From Membranihabitans marinus (lineage in GTDB: Bacteria; Bacteroidota; Bacteroidia; Chitinophagales; Saprospiraceae), in contig NZ_JAJQYA010000033.1 in NCBI RefSeq assembly GCF_021729155.1, positions 1 to 58,281 of the forward strand: a DNA stretch of 58,281 bases, written 5' to 3'. This document shows, in pieces, positions 26,470 through 34,009 of this stretch. The notes under the pieces were generated by a model. It saw nothing but the letters and a program-made list of their open reading frames with translations. It was not told the origin of the DNA and did no database searches. Each line of letters begins with the position of its first letter. Within the stretch, counting starts at the first letter, position 1. A program made the position numbers and the translations under genes.

Positions 26470-28488
26470 TTATTTCTCTACCATCACTGGTAAGGGGACA
26501 GTGACAATGTGTTTTTTCTTTAAATATTTGATTTTTAATTTTATATGATTCTCATCCATGGCTAGGATTTTGACTTTTGCGGGCTGGACTTCGTCTTTAG
26601 ATGGCATCAACAGCCATACAAAGGTTTTGGATTTATCAATGTGGCTATTATAGATAGCTGCAGTATTGGCTTCATATGTATTGTATTTGGAACTATACCA
26701 ACCTTGAATCTCTGGACTGCTTTGCCCTTTAACCAAGTCAACAGTCCAATCTTTGGATTGGATGGGGATGATTTGTAAATTGCCGACCTGGTTTTGGGAA
26801 GATACCACATTGTTTTTCCCTAAATCTACTTCACAGTCCGGATGCCAGTGCCAGAAGGTGGTTATATCTCGTGGTCTATCGGTTTGTATTTGATCGACGA
26901 CGACCCAAAATGCATCCCGTTCGTATTGGACGGTACGGGTATGGCTGGCATTGCCATTTATGCCAGGGTAATGATCCATCGATGACCAAGCCCAGTCTCT
27001 TTCATCGTCTATAGAATAGTGAGAGGAAGGAAGAGGCTCTTCAGTTAATTTGGGGCCGGGTCCTTGACCTTTTTGGTCGATGATTACGGTATTGTGGCTT
27101 TGACTGCCCTTGGCATAGGATCTAAATTTATCTGCAATTTCTCCTCGGTAGGCAAATCTCCCGCCGTCCACTATTAGGTCGCGACCATAGGCGGTAATGG
27201 ATAAATGGAGTTTGTCGTTGTGTTGATGACCGGTTCCCCAAGGACCAATGTCAAAAAATGACCAATGGGCCATTTCGTCATAATCACTTCTTGATATTAG
27301 TTGGCCAGCCCAAGGATAGATTACCGAAGGAGGACCGGAGGGACGTTCCCCTATCTCGCCATTGGAAACAATATATTGCCAATCCCTTCTGTCGTATTTT
27401 TCGCTGTATTTCATGACTAGGTCTCTGTTGTAGTCCAAATCGGAATCGTTGTTTAATATGCCATATCCAGTAGGTCGAATCGAGGTGGCATGGTAATTCC
27501 ACATATCTTCTACCGATTCTGTGAAAAAACTAGGGAGACTGATGTTGTTGGCCTGACAGATGTTTTCAAATAAAACAAAATTTGAACGGGCTGTTTTGTG
27601 GTAATGGGATGAGAGCTCGGTTTGCACTCCATCTGGATAGAGTTGAGCTTTTAAACTTTCCGTCATGGTGGCGATAGAATACTCGAGCCATTCCTTTGAT
27701 TTTTGATATTCAGGCCATGTAGTGGCTACAGTAGCGAGACCAGATATTTCCATGGTCAGCCAATTGTTTTGATTATGAAAGGAACGGCTGTAGTGGGCAT
27801 GGTCTGGAATACTGGCCAAAATCAACAATTTGGTGGCTGGGCTAATTAAGTCAGAATTGGCAAAATAGGTAAAAACCTTAGACCAAGCTTTGGCTCTAAA
27901 ACTCACTTCTAATCCCCTCCACATAGCAGTATTACTTTTTTTGGCAGGGTAGGGCCAACTCTGAAAGATCCAATCTTTAATGAATTGATCCATGTAATCG
28001 GCATATTTGATATTGCCAGTTTTTTGGAAGCTGGTCAAAACACCGAGAAGTGGAAAATGTCTATTGAGAGCCCAAGCCCACTCTATATCATTGTCTGGAC
28101 CTTCATAGTCCCATTGCAATCGATTCTTGGCGTCTCGGGGTACTTCATCTTTAATGGTATAAAATACAAAAATATCCTTAATTAAATCTTCTCCGGAATC
28201 AGTGGTTTCAGAACTTGGTTGGGTGGGAAAGTCTTGAGCCTGAGGATACTTGGTTTTGTAATGTGCCAATAAAGCAGTACATGCTGATACGATGTCATTG
28301 TTGTCCACATTTTTTTTAACCTCTGCCAATTCAGGAAGACTTAGATCGAATTGATTTAGCATTTCCTTCATTTTGTCTGGATAGGCCAGACAAACATCTT
28401 TTACAGATTTGATTTCCTCCCACTGATTTTGACCCTGAGTTGTGGTCAGACTATAGGTCATAAGTAATACCATTATGAAATATCTCAT
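26470..28488 (-). CDS. Heparinase II/III-family polysaccharide lyase
   Basis: A 672-residue exported enzyme. Residues 1-19 are a signal peptide. An alpha/alpha-toroid domain (about 60-370) contains HNQNNWLTMEISGLA and VQTELSSHYHKTARSNF. The C-terminal beta-sandwich heparinase II/III domain (about 385-600) contains FFDIGPWGTGHQHNDKLHL and LIVDGGRFAY. These are family hallmarks, with His/Tyr residues suited to lyase catalysis on uronic acid-containing polysaccharides such as alginate or glycosaminoglycans. No SusC/SusD pair or other carbohydrate genes are nearby, so it is an orphan lyase between hemC and hemD. Substrate unknown. Confidence 0.85.
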   Translation of the reverse strand: MRYFIMVLLMTYSLTTTQGQNQWEEIKSVKDVCLAYPDKMKEMLNQFDLSLPELAEVKKNVDNNDIVSACTALLAHYKTKYPQAQDFPTQPSSETTDSGEDLIKDIFVFYTIKDEVPRDAKNRLQWDYEGPDNDIEWAWALNRHFPLLGVLTSFQKTGNIKYADYMDQFIKDWIFQSWPYPAKKSNTAMWRGLEVSFRAKAWSKVFTYFANSDLISPATKLLILASIPDHAHYSRSFHNQNNWLTMEISGLATVATTWPEYQKSKEWLEYSIATMTESLKAQLYPDGVQTELSSHYHKTARSNFVLFENICQANNISLPSFFTESVEDMWNYHATSIRPTGYGILNNDSDLDYNRDLVMKYSEKYDRRDWQYIVSNGEIGERPSGPPSVIYPWAGQLISRSDYDEMAHWSFFDIGPWGTGHQHNDKLHLSITAYGRDLIVDGGRFAYRGEIADKFRSYAKGSQSHNTVIIDQKGQGPGPKLTEEPLPSSHYSIDDERDWAWSSMDHYPGINGNASHTRTVQYERDAFWVVVDQIQTDRPRDITTFWHWHPDCEVDLGKNNVVSSQNQVGNLQIIPIQSKDWTVDLVKGQSSPEIQGWYSSKYNTYEANTAAIYNSHIDKSKTFVWLLMPSKDEVQPAKVKILAMDENHIKLKIKYLKKKHIVTVPLPVMVEK

Positions 28489-28801
28489 GTTGCGCTACGA
28501 TTTTTAGGTGTTTGTTCAACTACGATGATATAGTTGAATTCTAATAATTCTCCCAAAAATAAAAATTGTTATATAATAAGGACGATATTCAGTATAAAAT
28601 AATTAAATATTGATAGTGCAGGTTGTTTTCAATATTTAATAGTTTTATTCGGCGTAATTATATTTTGAAAATTTTAATTTATGTTGGGGGTTAATACCAA
28701 ACGAGGATATATTGTTATTATCTATTGATTTATAAAGCACATCGGTAATTTCCTAGCACTTTATAAATCAATAAATAACATAAAACACGGTAGTTCAAAT
28801 A
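28489..28801. other. Intergenic region between heparinase-like gene and hemC
   Basis: 313 bp, AT-rich, no gene. The notable element is the long inverted repeat at 28718-28778, described separately. No box matching TAnnTTTG was found for the heparinase-like gene. Confidence 0.5.
28718..28778. repeat. Long inverted repeat downstream of hemC
   Basis: TATTGATTTATAAAG (28723-28737) and CTTTATAAATCAATA (28759-28773) are perfect 15-bp inverted repeats 21 bp apart. After one mismatch four more pairs extend each arm. It lies 24 bp past the hemC stop, on hemC's downstream side. There is no T-run on either strand, so it may be a stabilising 3' hairpin or a protein-binding dyad rather than a terminator. 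Confidence 0.7.
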
Positions 28802-29710
28802 TTAGGAAGGGGAGTTGTCAATTTTACTCTTGAGTTGATTGACTACGGTTTCGGCCAATTCAAATTTTGTGTTCGAAGAATATTGCACAAAATTCAGTGG
28901 AGATCGCCAATCTTCTCCATAACATGCCCAAACGTGATAATTGCCCAATGGATCTTTTTGACAGAAGGCGCCAATGGGAAGATGGCAGCCACCTTCTAAT
29001 AATTTAAGTATACTTCGTTCGATATTGGTGGTTTCGGCCAAAGATTTATCCGTTATTTCGGCCAAAGTTTTTCTTATTTCTGTCTCAGAAGAACGAGTCT
29101 GAAAAGCTACTACTCCTTGTCCAGGTGCCGACACATATTCTTTGGGATTGAGAGGAATGACTTTGAGTCCAGAGACATCGGCCTCTATTCTATCGAGACC
29201 GGCTTGTGCTAAAACTATGGCATCGAAATGGCCATCTCTGAGCTTTTGGATCCTAGTGGGGACATTCCCCCTTATGTCAACGAGTTCTATATCAGGTCGA
29301 TAGTGGTGTAAGAGGGCTTTTCTTCGCTGAGACGAAGTACCTACTTTGCAGTGGTCTTTAAGTCGAAAAGATTTATTGGCGTCATAGGCTGTTTCTTGAA
29401 TCAACAATGTGTCACAAGGATTGGCTCTGTCCGATAAACCAGCGATAACCAGTCCATGACTATTTTCCGTAGGTAAGTCTTTGAGAGAGTGTACGGCGAT
29501 GTCAATTTTTTCCGATAGTAAAGCTTCTTCAATTTCCTTTGTGAAAAATCCTTTCTCCTCTATTTTGTCGAAACTTAGGTTTTGGGCAAGGTCGCCTTTG
29601 GTCTTAATTACAATTATTTCGCTCTTTATATCTTGTTCAGTTAGAATATCTTGAAAGTAGTTTGCCTGCCACAATGCCAATTTACTTCCCCTAGTTCCAA
29701 TTTTTATCAT
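28802..29710 (-). CDS. hemC: Porphobilinogen deaminase (hydroxymethylbilane synthase)
   Basis: Polymerises four porphobilinogens to hydroxymethylbilane, the substrate of HemD. It has TRGSKLALWQAN at the start, the segment AVHSLKDLPT, GTSSQRRKALL, IRGNVPTRIQKL and the dipyrromethane-attachment Cys242 in LEGGCHLPIGAF. At 302 residues it is normal length. The start at 29710 is only 27 bp from the lpxD start on the other strand. In many Bacteroidota hemC and hemD are close neighbours; here a lyase gene with its own terminator lies between them. Confidence 0.95.
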   Translation of the reverse strand: MIKIGTRGSKLALWQANYFQDILTEQDIKSEIIVIKTKGDLAQNLSFDKIEEKGFFTKEIEEALLSEKIDIAVHSLKDLPTENSHGLVIAGLSDRANPCDTLLIQETAYDANKSFRLKDHCKVGTSSQRRKALLHHYRPDIELVDIRGNVPTRIQKLRDGHFDAIVLAQAGLDRIEADVSGLKVIPLNPKEYVSAPGQGVVAFQTRSSETEIRKTLAEITDKSLAETTNIERSILKLLEGGCHLPIGAFCQKDPLGNYHVWACYGEDWRSPLNFVQYSSNTKFELAETVVNQLKSKIDNSPS

Positions 29711-29720
29711 TACTATTTAT

Positions 29721-29728
29721 TATTTTTG
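29721..29728 (+). promoter_or_regulatory. Candidate lpxD -7 box
   Basis: TATTTTTG fits TAnnTTTG and lies 9 nt before the lpxD ATG (29738), inside the 27-bp gap between divergent hemC and lpxD. The predicted mRNA leader would be only a few nucleotides. No clear -33 element was seen. Confidence 0.35.
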
Positions 29729-29737
29729 AAAAAAAAG

Positions 29738-30766
29738 ATGGAGGTAAAGATACATCAAATTGCGGAGCTAATTAAAGCTAAAGTGGAGGGAAATGCTGAT
29801 GTAGTAATTACCCATCCTGCTAAGATAGAACATGCAGGGCCGGGATCAATTACTTTTTTTTCAAATCCGAGGTATGAAAAGTACCTATACAATACCAAGG
29901 CCAGTGCAGTAATTCTCGACAATGATTTTATTCTGAAGGAACCTGTCATGGCAACTGTTCTACGTGTAGAGAATGTATATCTAGCACTCTCGTTACTTTT
30001 TGAATTTTTAGAGAAATCAAAAAAAGTACCACAAGTAGTCTCTGATCTAGCCTATGTCGACCCGACGGCTCAAGTACCCAGTAGCTGCTCTGTTGGCCCG
30101 TTTACTTATATCGACAAGGGTACGGTATTGGGTGAAAACTGTCGAATAGGTAGTCATGTTCATATCGGGAGTAATGTAGTGTTGGGTAATGATACCGTTA
30201 TCAATTCTGGGGTGAAGATTTACAGAGATTGTCAAATCGGTGAATCAGTAATCATACATTCCAATGCGGTAATTGGCAGTGATGGTTTTGGATTTGTTAA
30301 AGATGATATGGGGCACTACAAAAAAATTCCTCAAATAGGGAATGTAATTATCGGCAATGATGTAGAGATCGGAGCGAACACCGTCATCGATCGGGCTTCT
30401 ATGGGATCGACTGAGATTAAATCTGGTGTAAAGTTGGACAATTTGATTCAAGTAGGACACAATGTAGTCATTGGTTCCCATACCGTAATAGCTGCTCTGA
30501 CCGGTGTAGCGGGCAGTGTGAAGATCGGTGAAGACAATCAAATCGGAGGTCAAGTTGGCATTGCTGGTCATACCACCATAGGATCCAAAAATGGCATTGC
30601 AGGGGGAACCGGTATTGTAAAGAATGTAGGCGATGGCGAACTCCTCATGGGCTATCCCGCAGTGAAAGTTAAACAGTTTTTCAAAAGCCATATTTATATT
30701 CAAAAATTAGGGGAGATGGAGAGAAGAATTAAACAATTGGAAGCTAAATTAAATTCAGACACTTAA
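29738..30766 (+). CDS. lpxD: UDP-3-O-acylglucosamine N-acyltransferase
   Basis: Adds the second hydroxyacyl chain in lipid A synthesis. The protein, about 342 residues from ATG 29738 (MEVKIHQIAELI), has the N-terminal uridine-binding domain (to about 100; ITFFSNPRYEKYL) and then a left-handed beta-helix of hexapeptide repeats (for example VVLGNDTVINSGVKIYRDCQIG). QVGHNVVIG carries the catalytic-type His. The C-terminal helix ends in a Lys/Glu-rich segment. An in-frame upstream start at 29651 would run into hemC on the other strand and is rejected. It heads the lpx cluster, 101 bp before lpxC. Confidence 0.93.
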   Translation: MEVKIHQIAELIKAKVEGNADVVITHPAKIEHAGPGSITFFSNPRYEKYLYNTKASAVILDNDFILKEPVMATVLRVENVYLALSLLFEFLEKSKKVPQVVSDLAYVDPTAQVPSSCSVGPFTYIDKGTVLGENCRIGSHVHIGSNVVLGNDTVINSGVKIYRDCQIGESVIIHSNAVIGSDGFGFVKDDMGHYKKIPQIGNVIIGNDVEIGANTVIDRASMGSTEIKSGVKLDNLIQVGHNVVIGSHTVIAALTGVAGSVKIGEDNQIGGQVGIAGHTTIGSKNGIAGGTGIVKNVGDGELLMGYPAVKVKQFFKSHIYIQKLGEMERRIKQLEAKLNSDT

Positions 30767-30836
30767 TATTTCGATTAAACCATCATTAAATTCGATTATC
30801 GTACGGTATTTTATCCTGTATTTATTAAGAAAACTT

Positions 30837-30844
30837 TATCTTTG
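30837..30844 (+). promoter_or_regulatory. Candidate lpxC-fabZ-lpxA promoter -7 box
   Basis: TATCTTTG fits TAnnTTTG, 23 nt before the lpxC ATG. It lies in the 101-bp gap after lpxD, so lpxC, fabZ and lpxA may have their own promoter. The -33 element is not obvious. Confidence 0.45.
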
Positions 30845-30867
30845 GGCGAGTTTTATAAAATCAAATA

Positions 30868-31782
30868 ATGCGTAAAACGCTTTCAAGAGATATTTTAGTA
30901 GAAGGGGTGGGGATTCATACCGGCGAAGACTGTAAGATTATCGTCAAACCTTCTATGGCAGGAAAAGGTATTTTCTTTTCCTATAATGACAATGAAGACC
31001 AAAAAGGCTACATACCTTGTTTTATTGCCAATGTTGTATCGACCAATCGATGCACGATATTGGGCAATGGCAAGGTAACCATTTCTACGGTTGAACATTT
31101 GCTGTCTGCGCTCAATGCCTTTGAGGTTACCGATGCCGAATTATTTATAGAACGCGGGTCGGAAGTTCCTATCCTCGATGGTGGTGGTAAGTATTTTTCT
31201 GAGCAATTGGCAGATCAAGAATTGGTAGAAGTCGATGAACAAGATGTCACAACCATAGTCATCGACGAAGATATGGTATATACTTGTCCTGACAGTGGAG
31301 CCGAATACCAATTGAGTCCCAGCGATGAATTGAATTACGAGGCAGTGGTCAAATACGACAACGAAATTCTCGGTCATGTGGTAGCCACTTGGACATGGGG
31401 GCAGGATTACGCCAGTAATATCGCACCGGCTCGAACCTTTAGTATGTATTCCGAGGTATTGGGATTGATGAAAAGGGGATTGATTAAAGGGGGAGACTTG
31501 AGCAATGCCGTGGTATTGGTAGACAATGGCGCCAGTGAAGAAGAAGTAAAAAATACTATATATAAACACATTCCCGATGTTTCGGACGTTACCATTATGC
31601 AAAATGTAATTAATGGTCCGATGTATTTTGAGAATGAACCAGCTCGGCATAAAATATTGGATATGATCGGTGACTTTTCTTTGTTAAATGCCACAATAAA
31701 AGGAACAATTCGAGCGGTGAGACCCGGTCATACCGGAAACATTAATTTAGTAAGGCATTTAATAGATTTATTTTATGGATAA
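30868..31782 (+). CDS. lpxC: UDP-3-O-acyl-N-acetylglucosamine deacetylase
   Basis: The zinc deacetylase that commits the cell to lipid A synthesis. Zinc ligands are His77 in STVEHLLSAL, and His261 and Asp265 in HKILDMIGD. The general-acid-type His288 is in GHTGN. Length 304 corresponds to the LpxC half of the LpxC-FabZ fusion that is common in Bacteroidota. Here a TAA ends the frame after LFYG and fabZ starts 8 bp before that end in another frame. It is the first gene of a tightly overlapping set with fabZ and lpxA. Confidence 0.95.
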   Translation: MRKTLSRDILVEGVGIHTGEDCKIIVKPSMAGKGIFFSYNDNEDQKGYIPCFIANVVSTNRCTILGNGKVTISTVEHLLSALNAFEVTDAELFIERGSEVPILDGGGKYFSEQLADQELVEVDEQDVTTIVIDEDMVYTCPDSGAEYQLSPSDELNYEAVVKYDNEILGHVVATWTWGQDYASNIAPARTFSMYSEVLGLMKRGLIKGGDLSNAVVLVDNGASEEEVKNTIYKHIPDVSDVTIMQNVINGPMYFENEPARHKILDMIGDFSLLNATIKGTIRAVRPGHTGNINLVRHLIDLFYG

Positions 31783-32269
31783 TAAAAAAGTAAGTGATAT
31801 CCCTCGGTATAATCCAAATCTACCACCTGTCAAGGACACGTTAGAGATTATGGAGATGTTGCCGCATAGATTTCCATTCTTAATGATTGATAAAGTTATT
31901 GAGCTGAATGAACGTCGAGTGGTCGGGGTTAAAAATTTGACCTATAACGAGCATTGTTTTCAAGGACACTTTCCCGGAAATCCAGTTTTTCCAGGAGTGT
32001 TACAAGTGGAGGCATTTGCTCAAACTGGTGGGATATTGGCACTATCACAGATGAATCAAGATGTGAAATGGGATACCTATTTTTTAAAAATTGATAATAC
32101 ACGATTTCGAAAAATGGTAGGACCTGGAGATACCTTAATTTTACAGATGGAGTTAATTAGTCCAATAAGAAGGGGTATTTGTCATATGCGAGGCACTGCT
32201 TATGTGGGCGACGAATTGGTTTCTGAAGGTGATTTTACCGCTAAAATTGTAAAGAGAAAAAACTCATGA
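31775..32269 (+). CDS. fabZ: 3-hydroxyacyl-ACP dehydratase
   Basis: Dehydrates 3-hydroxyacyl-ACP in fatty acid elongation and competes with LpxA/LpxD for the same precursor. The 164-residue hot-dog-fold enzyme has MLPHRFPFLMIDK at 29-40, catalytic His65 in HFPGNPVFPG and Glu79 in QVEAFAQ. The first 28 residues (with IPRYNPNLPPVKDTLEIM) resemble the linker found between LpxC and FabZ in fused Bacteroidota proteins. It overlaps lpxC by 8 bp and lpxA by 4 bp (ATGA), so the three are translationally coupled. Confidence 0.95.
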   Translation: MDNKKVSDIPRYNPNLPPVKDTLEIMEMLPHRFPFLMIDKVIELNERRVVGVKNLTYNEHCFQGHFPGNPVFPGVLQVEAFAQTGGILALSQMNQDVKWDTYFLKIDNTRFRKMVGPGDTLILQMELISPIRRGICHMRGTAYVGDELVSEGDFTAKIVKRKNS

Positions 32270-33051
32270 TAGTGAATGATAATGCGTTTATTCATCCAGC
32301 TGCTAAGTTAGGGAGTAATGTCAAAGTAGAACCTTTTACTACTATAGCAGGAGATGTGGAAGTAGGAGAGGGAACATGGATCGGGCCACATGTAACTATT
32401 ATGGATGGTGTGCGAATCGGTAAGAATTGTAAGATTTTTCCAGGAGCCGTGCTAGGAGCAATTCCTCAAGATTTGAAATACAAAGGTGAAAATACTATGC
32501 TTATTCTCGGTGACAATGTCATCATTAGAGAATACTGTACTTTAAATAAGGGAACTTCGGCAAATACTTCTACCACCATAGGGAACAATTGTTTGTTGAT
32601 GGCCTACGTCCACGTTGCACACGACTGTGTATTGGAGAACAATTGTATCTTGGCCAATAATGTCAATCTCGCCGGACATATCCATTTGGAAGAATATGTA
32701 CAACTCGGAGGATTGACCGCTGTACATCAATTTGTAAAAGTGGGTAAACACTCCTTTGTAGGTGGTGGATCACTGGTTAGAAAAGATGTACCTCCTTTTA
32801 TTAAGGCCGCAAGAGAGCCATTGGCTTTTGCCGGTGTCAATACCATTGGCCTGCGTCGAAGAGGATTTTCCTCTGACGATGTATTATTGATAGAAGATCT
32901 ATACAGAACCCTTTTTGTTAAGGGAAATAATGTAAGGCAAGGAGTAGATAAGATAATGAGAGATGCTCCAGATTCACCTTTTAAGACCATTATTTTGGAC
33001 TTTATTGAAAAAAGTAATCGAGGTTTGATTCGAGGTTACAAAAGCCGCTAG
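32266..33051 (+). CDS. lpxA: UDP-N-acetylglucosamine O-acyltransferase
   Basis: Performs the first acyl transfer of lipid A synthesis. The 261-residue protein is a beta-helix of hexapeptide repeats (FIHPAAKLGSNVKVEPFTTI at 8-27 and others). Catalytic His119 is in MAYVHVAHDC, HQFVKVGKHSFVGGGS follows, and the helical C-terminal domain contains RRRGFSSDDVLLIEDLYRTLF. The start codon overlaps the fabZ stop (ATGA). It is followed 17 bp later by an ABC ATPase gene. Confidence 0.95.
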   Translation: MIVNDNAFIHPAAKLGSNVKVEPFTTIAGDVEVGEGTWIGPHVTIMDGVRIGKNCKIFPGAVLGAIPQDLKYKGENTMLILGDNVIIREYCTLNKGTSANTSTTIGNNCLLMAYVHVAHDCVLENNCILANNVNLAGHIHLEEYVQLGGLTAVHQFVKVGKHSFVGGGSLVRKDVPPFIKAAREPLAFAGVNTIGLRRRGFSSDDVLLIEDLYRTLFVKGNNVRQGVDKIMRDAPDSPFKTIILDFIEKSNRGLIRGYKSR

Positions 33052-33068
33052 TGGAAACTTAATGAACC

Positions 33069-33686
33069 ATGTTCATAGAAATTGAATCCCTTACTAAGGA
33101 GTATAATTACTCAACTATATTTGAAAATATATCCGATACCTTTTCTCCCAATCACAGAATTGCTGTTTTGGGAGAAAATGGCAGCGGGAAGTCGACTTTT
33201 CTAAAAGTCCTCTGCGGTATGGTCGATGCCACACAGGGGAAAATTCGATGGCGTAACGATGATCGGACTTTTCAGAAACATCAGTGGTTTCAATATTTCT
33301 CATTTAGTTCACCCCAGTTGTTTTTTGGAGATCAAATGACGGTGGAAGAAGTCTTCCATTATTTTATGCGCTTGAAATCCTTTCAAAAAGATATCGATCC
33401 ACAAAAGGCATTGGATATTTTGTCCTTCGAAGTCCATAGAGATAAACCATTAAAACGCCTCAGCAGCGGTATGTATCAACGGATTAGATTGGTATTGACC
33501 ATATGCACCGATGCGCCAGTTTTGTTTTTGGATGAGCCTTGTAGTAATTTGGATAAGAAAGGGGTGGATTTATATCATCAGTTGATAGATGAGTACGGGC
33601 AAAATCGAATGATTTTTGTTGCTTCCAATGATGAGAGGGAGTATGATTTTTGCGACAGAATGTTATCTATTACAGATTACAAGTGA
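33069..33686 (+). CDS. ABC transporter ATP-binding protein
   Basis: A 205-residue ABC ATPase. Walker A GENGSGKS is at 35-42, a Q-loop region (FSSPQLFFGDQMTVEE) follows, then signature LSSGMYQR at about 136-143, Walker B VLFLDEP with D-loop SNLD, and a late Ser/Asn in place of the usual H-loop His (FVASNDERE). No permease gene is adjacent. The small size recalls CcmA-like or gliding/export ATPases, but the partner is unknown. It starts 17 bp after lpxA and overlaps the convergent merR by 10 bp. Confidence 0.85.
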   Translation: MFIEIESLTKEYNYSTIFENISDTFSPNHRIAVLGENGSGKSTFLKVLCGMVDATQGKIRWRNDDRTFQKHQWFQYFSFSSPQLFFGDQMTVEEVFHYFMRLKSFQKDIDPQKALDILSFEVHRDKPLKRLSSGMYQRIRLVLTICTDAPVLFLDEPCSNLDKKGVDLYHQLIDEYGQNRMIFVASNDEREYDFCDRMLSITDYK

Positions 33687-34009
33687 TTGCGCAATTTCGT
33701 CATGTTCTTTTTTATTTTTTTTAGGTCGCTAATAATGCTTTCTACTTTTGCGTCCTTCTCTTCTCTAATTTTATAGGCCGATTTGGCCCCATCAATCGTA
33801 AAACCCTCTTCTTTTAACAATACGTATATCCGCTTAATTTTTTGAATGTCTTTCTTGGTATATCTTCGGTCGCCTTTGTTGTTTTTGCCGGGACTAATCT
33901 GTGTAAATTCTGACTCCCAATATCGCAACAAAGACGTAGATACATCAAACATTTTCGCTACTTCACCAATAGTGTAGTACAGTTTCGACAGATTTTGAAT
34001 ATCAACCAT
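33677..34009 (-). CDS. MerR-family regulator
   Basis: A 110-residue protein with a MerR-type winged helix at about 9-80: LYYTIGEVAKMFDVSTSLLRYWESEF (helix-turn-helix), RRYTKKDIQKIKRI (wing and second helix), then LLKEEGFTIDGAKSAY. A short Lys-rich C-terminal helix could form the dimer coiled coil. No effector domain is present, so it is a minimal MerR. It overlaps gatB by 8 bp at its start and the ABC ATPase gene at its end. The association with gatB and the M23/alaS block suggests housekeeping regulation, but targets are unknown. Confidence 0.85.
   Translation of the reverse strand: MVDIQNLSKLYYTIGEVAKMFDVSTSLLRYWESEFTQISPGKNNKGDRRYTKKDIQKIKRIYVLLKEEGFTIDGAKSAYKIREEKDAKVESIISDLKKIKKNMTKLRNHL

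Noticed and set aside
29651-29737. Longer lpxD with 29 extra N-terminal residues
   Set aside because: The extension overlaps the hemC start on the other strand and does not look like the LpxD N-terminus; MEVKIHQIAELI is the natural start.
30245-30703. 152-codon minus-strand frame inside lpxD
   Set aside because: Fully antisense to the hexapeptide-repeat region of a certain gene; periodic repeats often leave the other strand open.
31141-31650. 169-codon minus-strand frame inside lpxC
   Set aside because: Antisense to conserved LpxC zinc-site coding; no independent support.
31775-31782. Sequencing error splitting an LpxC-FabZ fusion
   Set aside because: Not excluded, but lpxC ends cleanly with a family-like C-terminus and fabZ has a proper ATG in an 8-bp overlap, so real separate genes are preferred.
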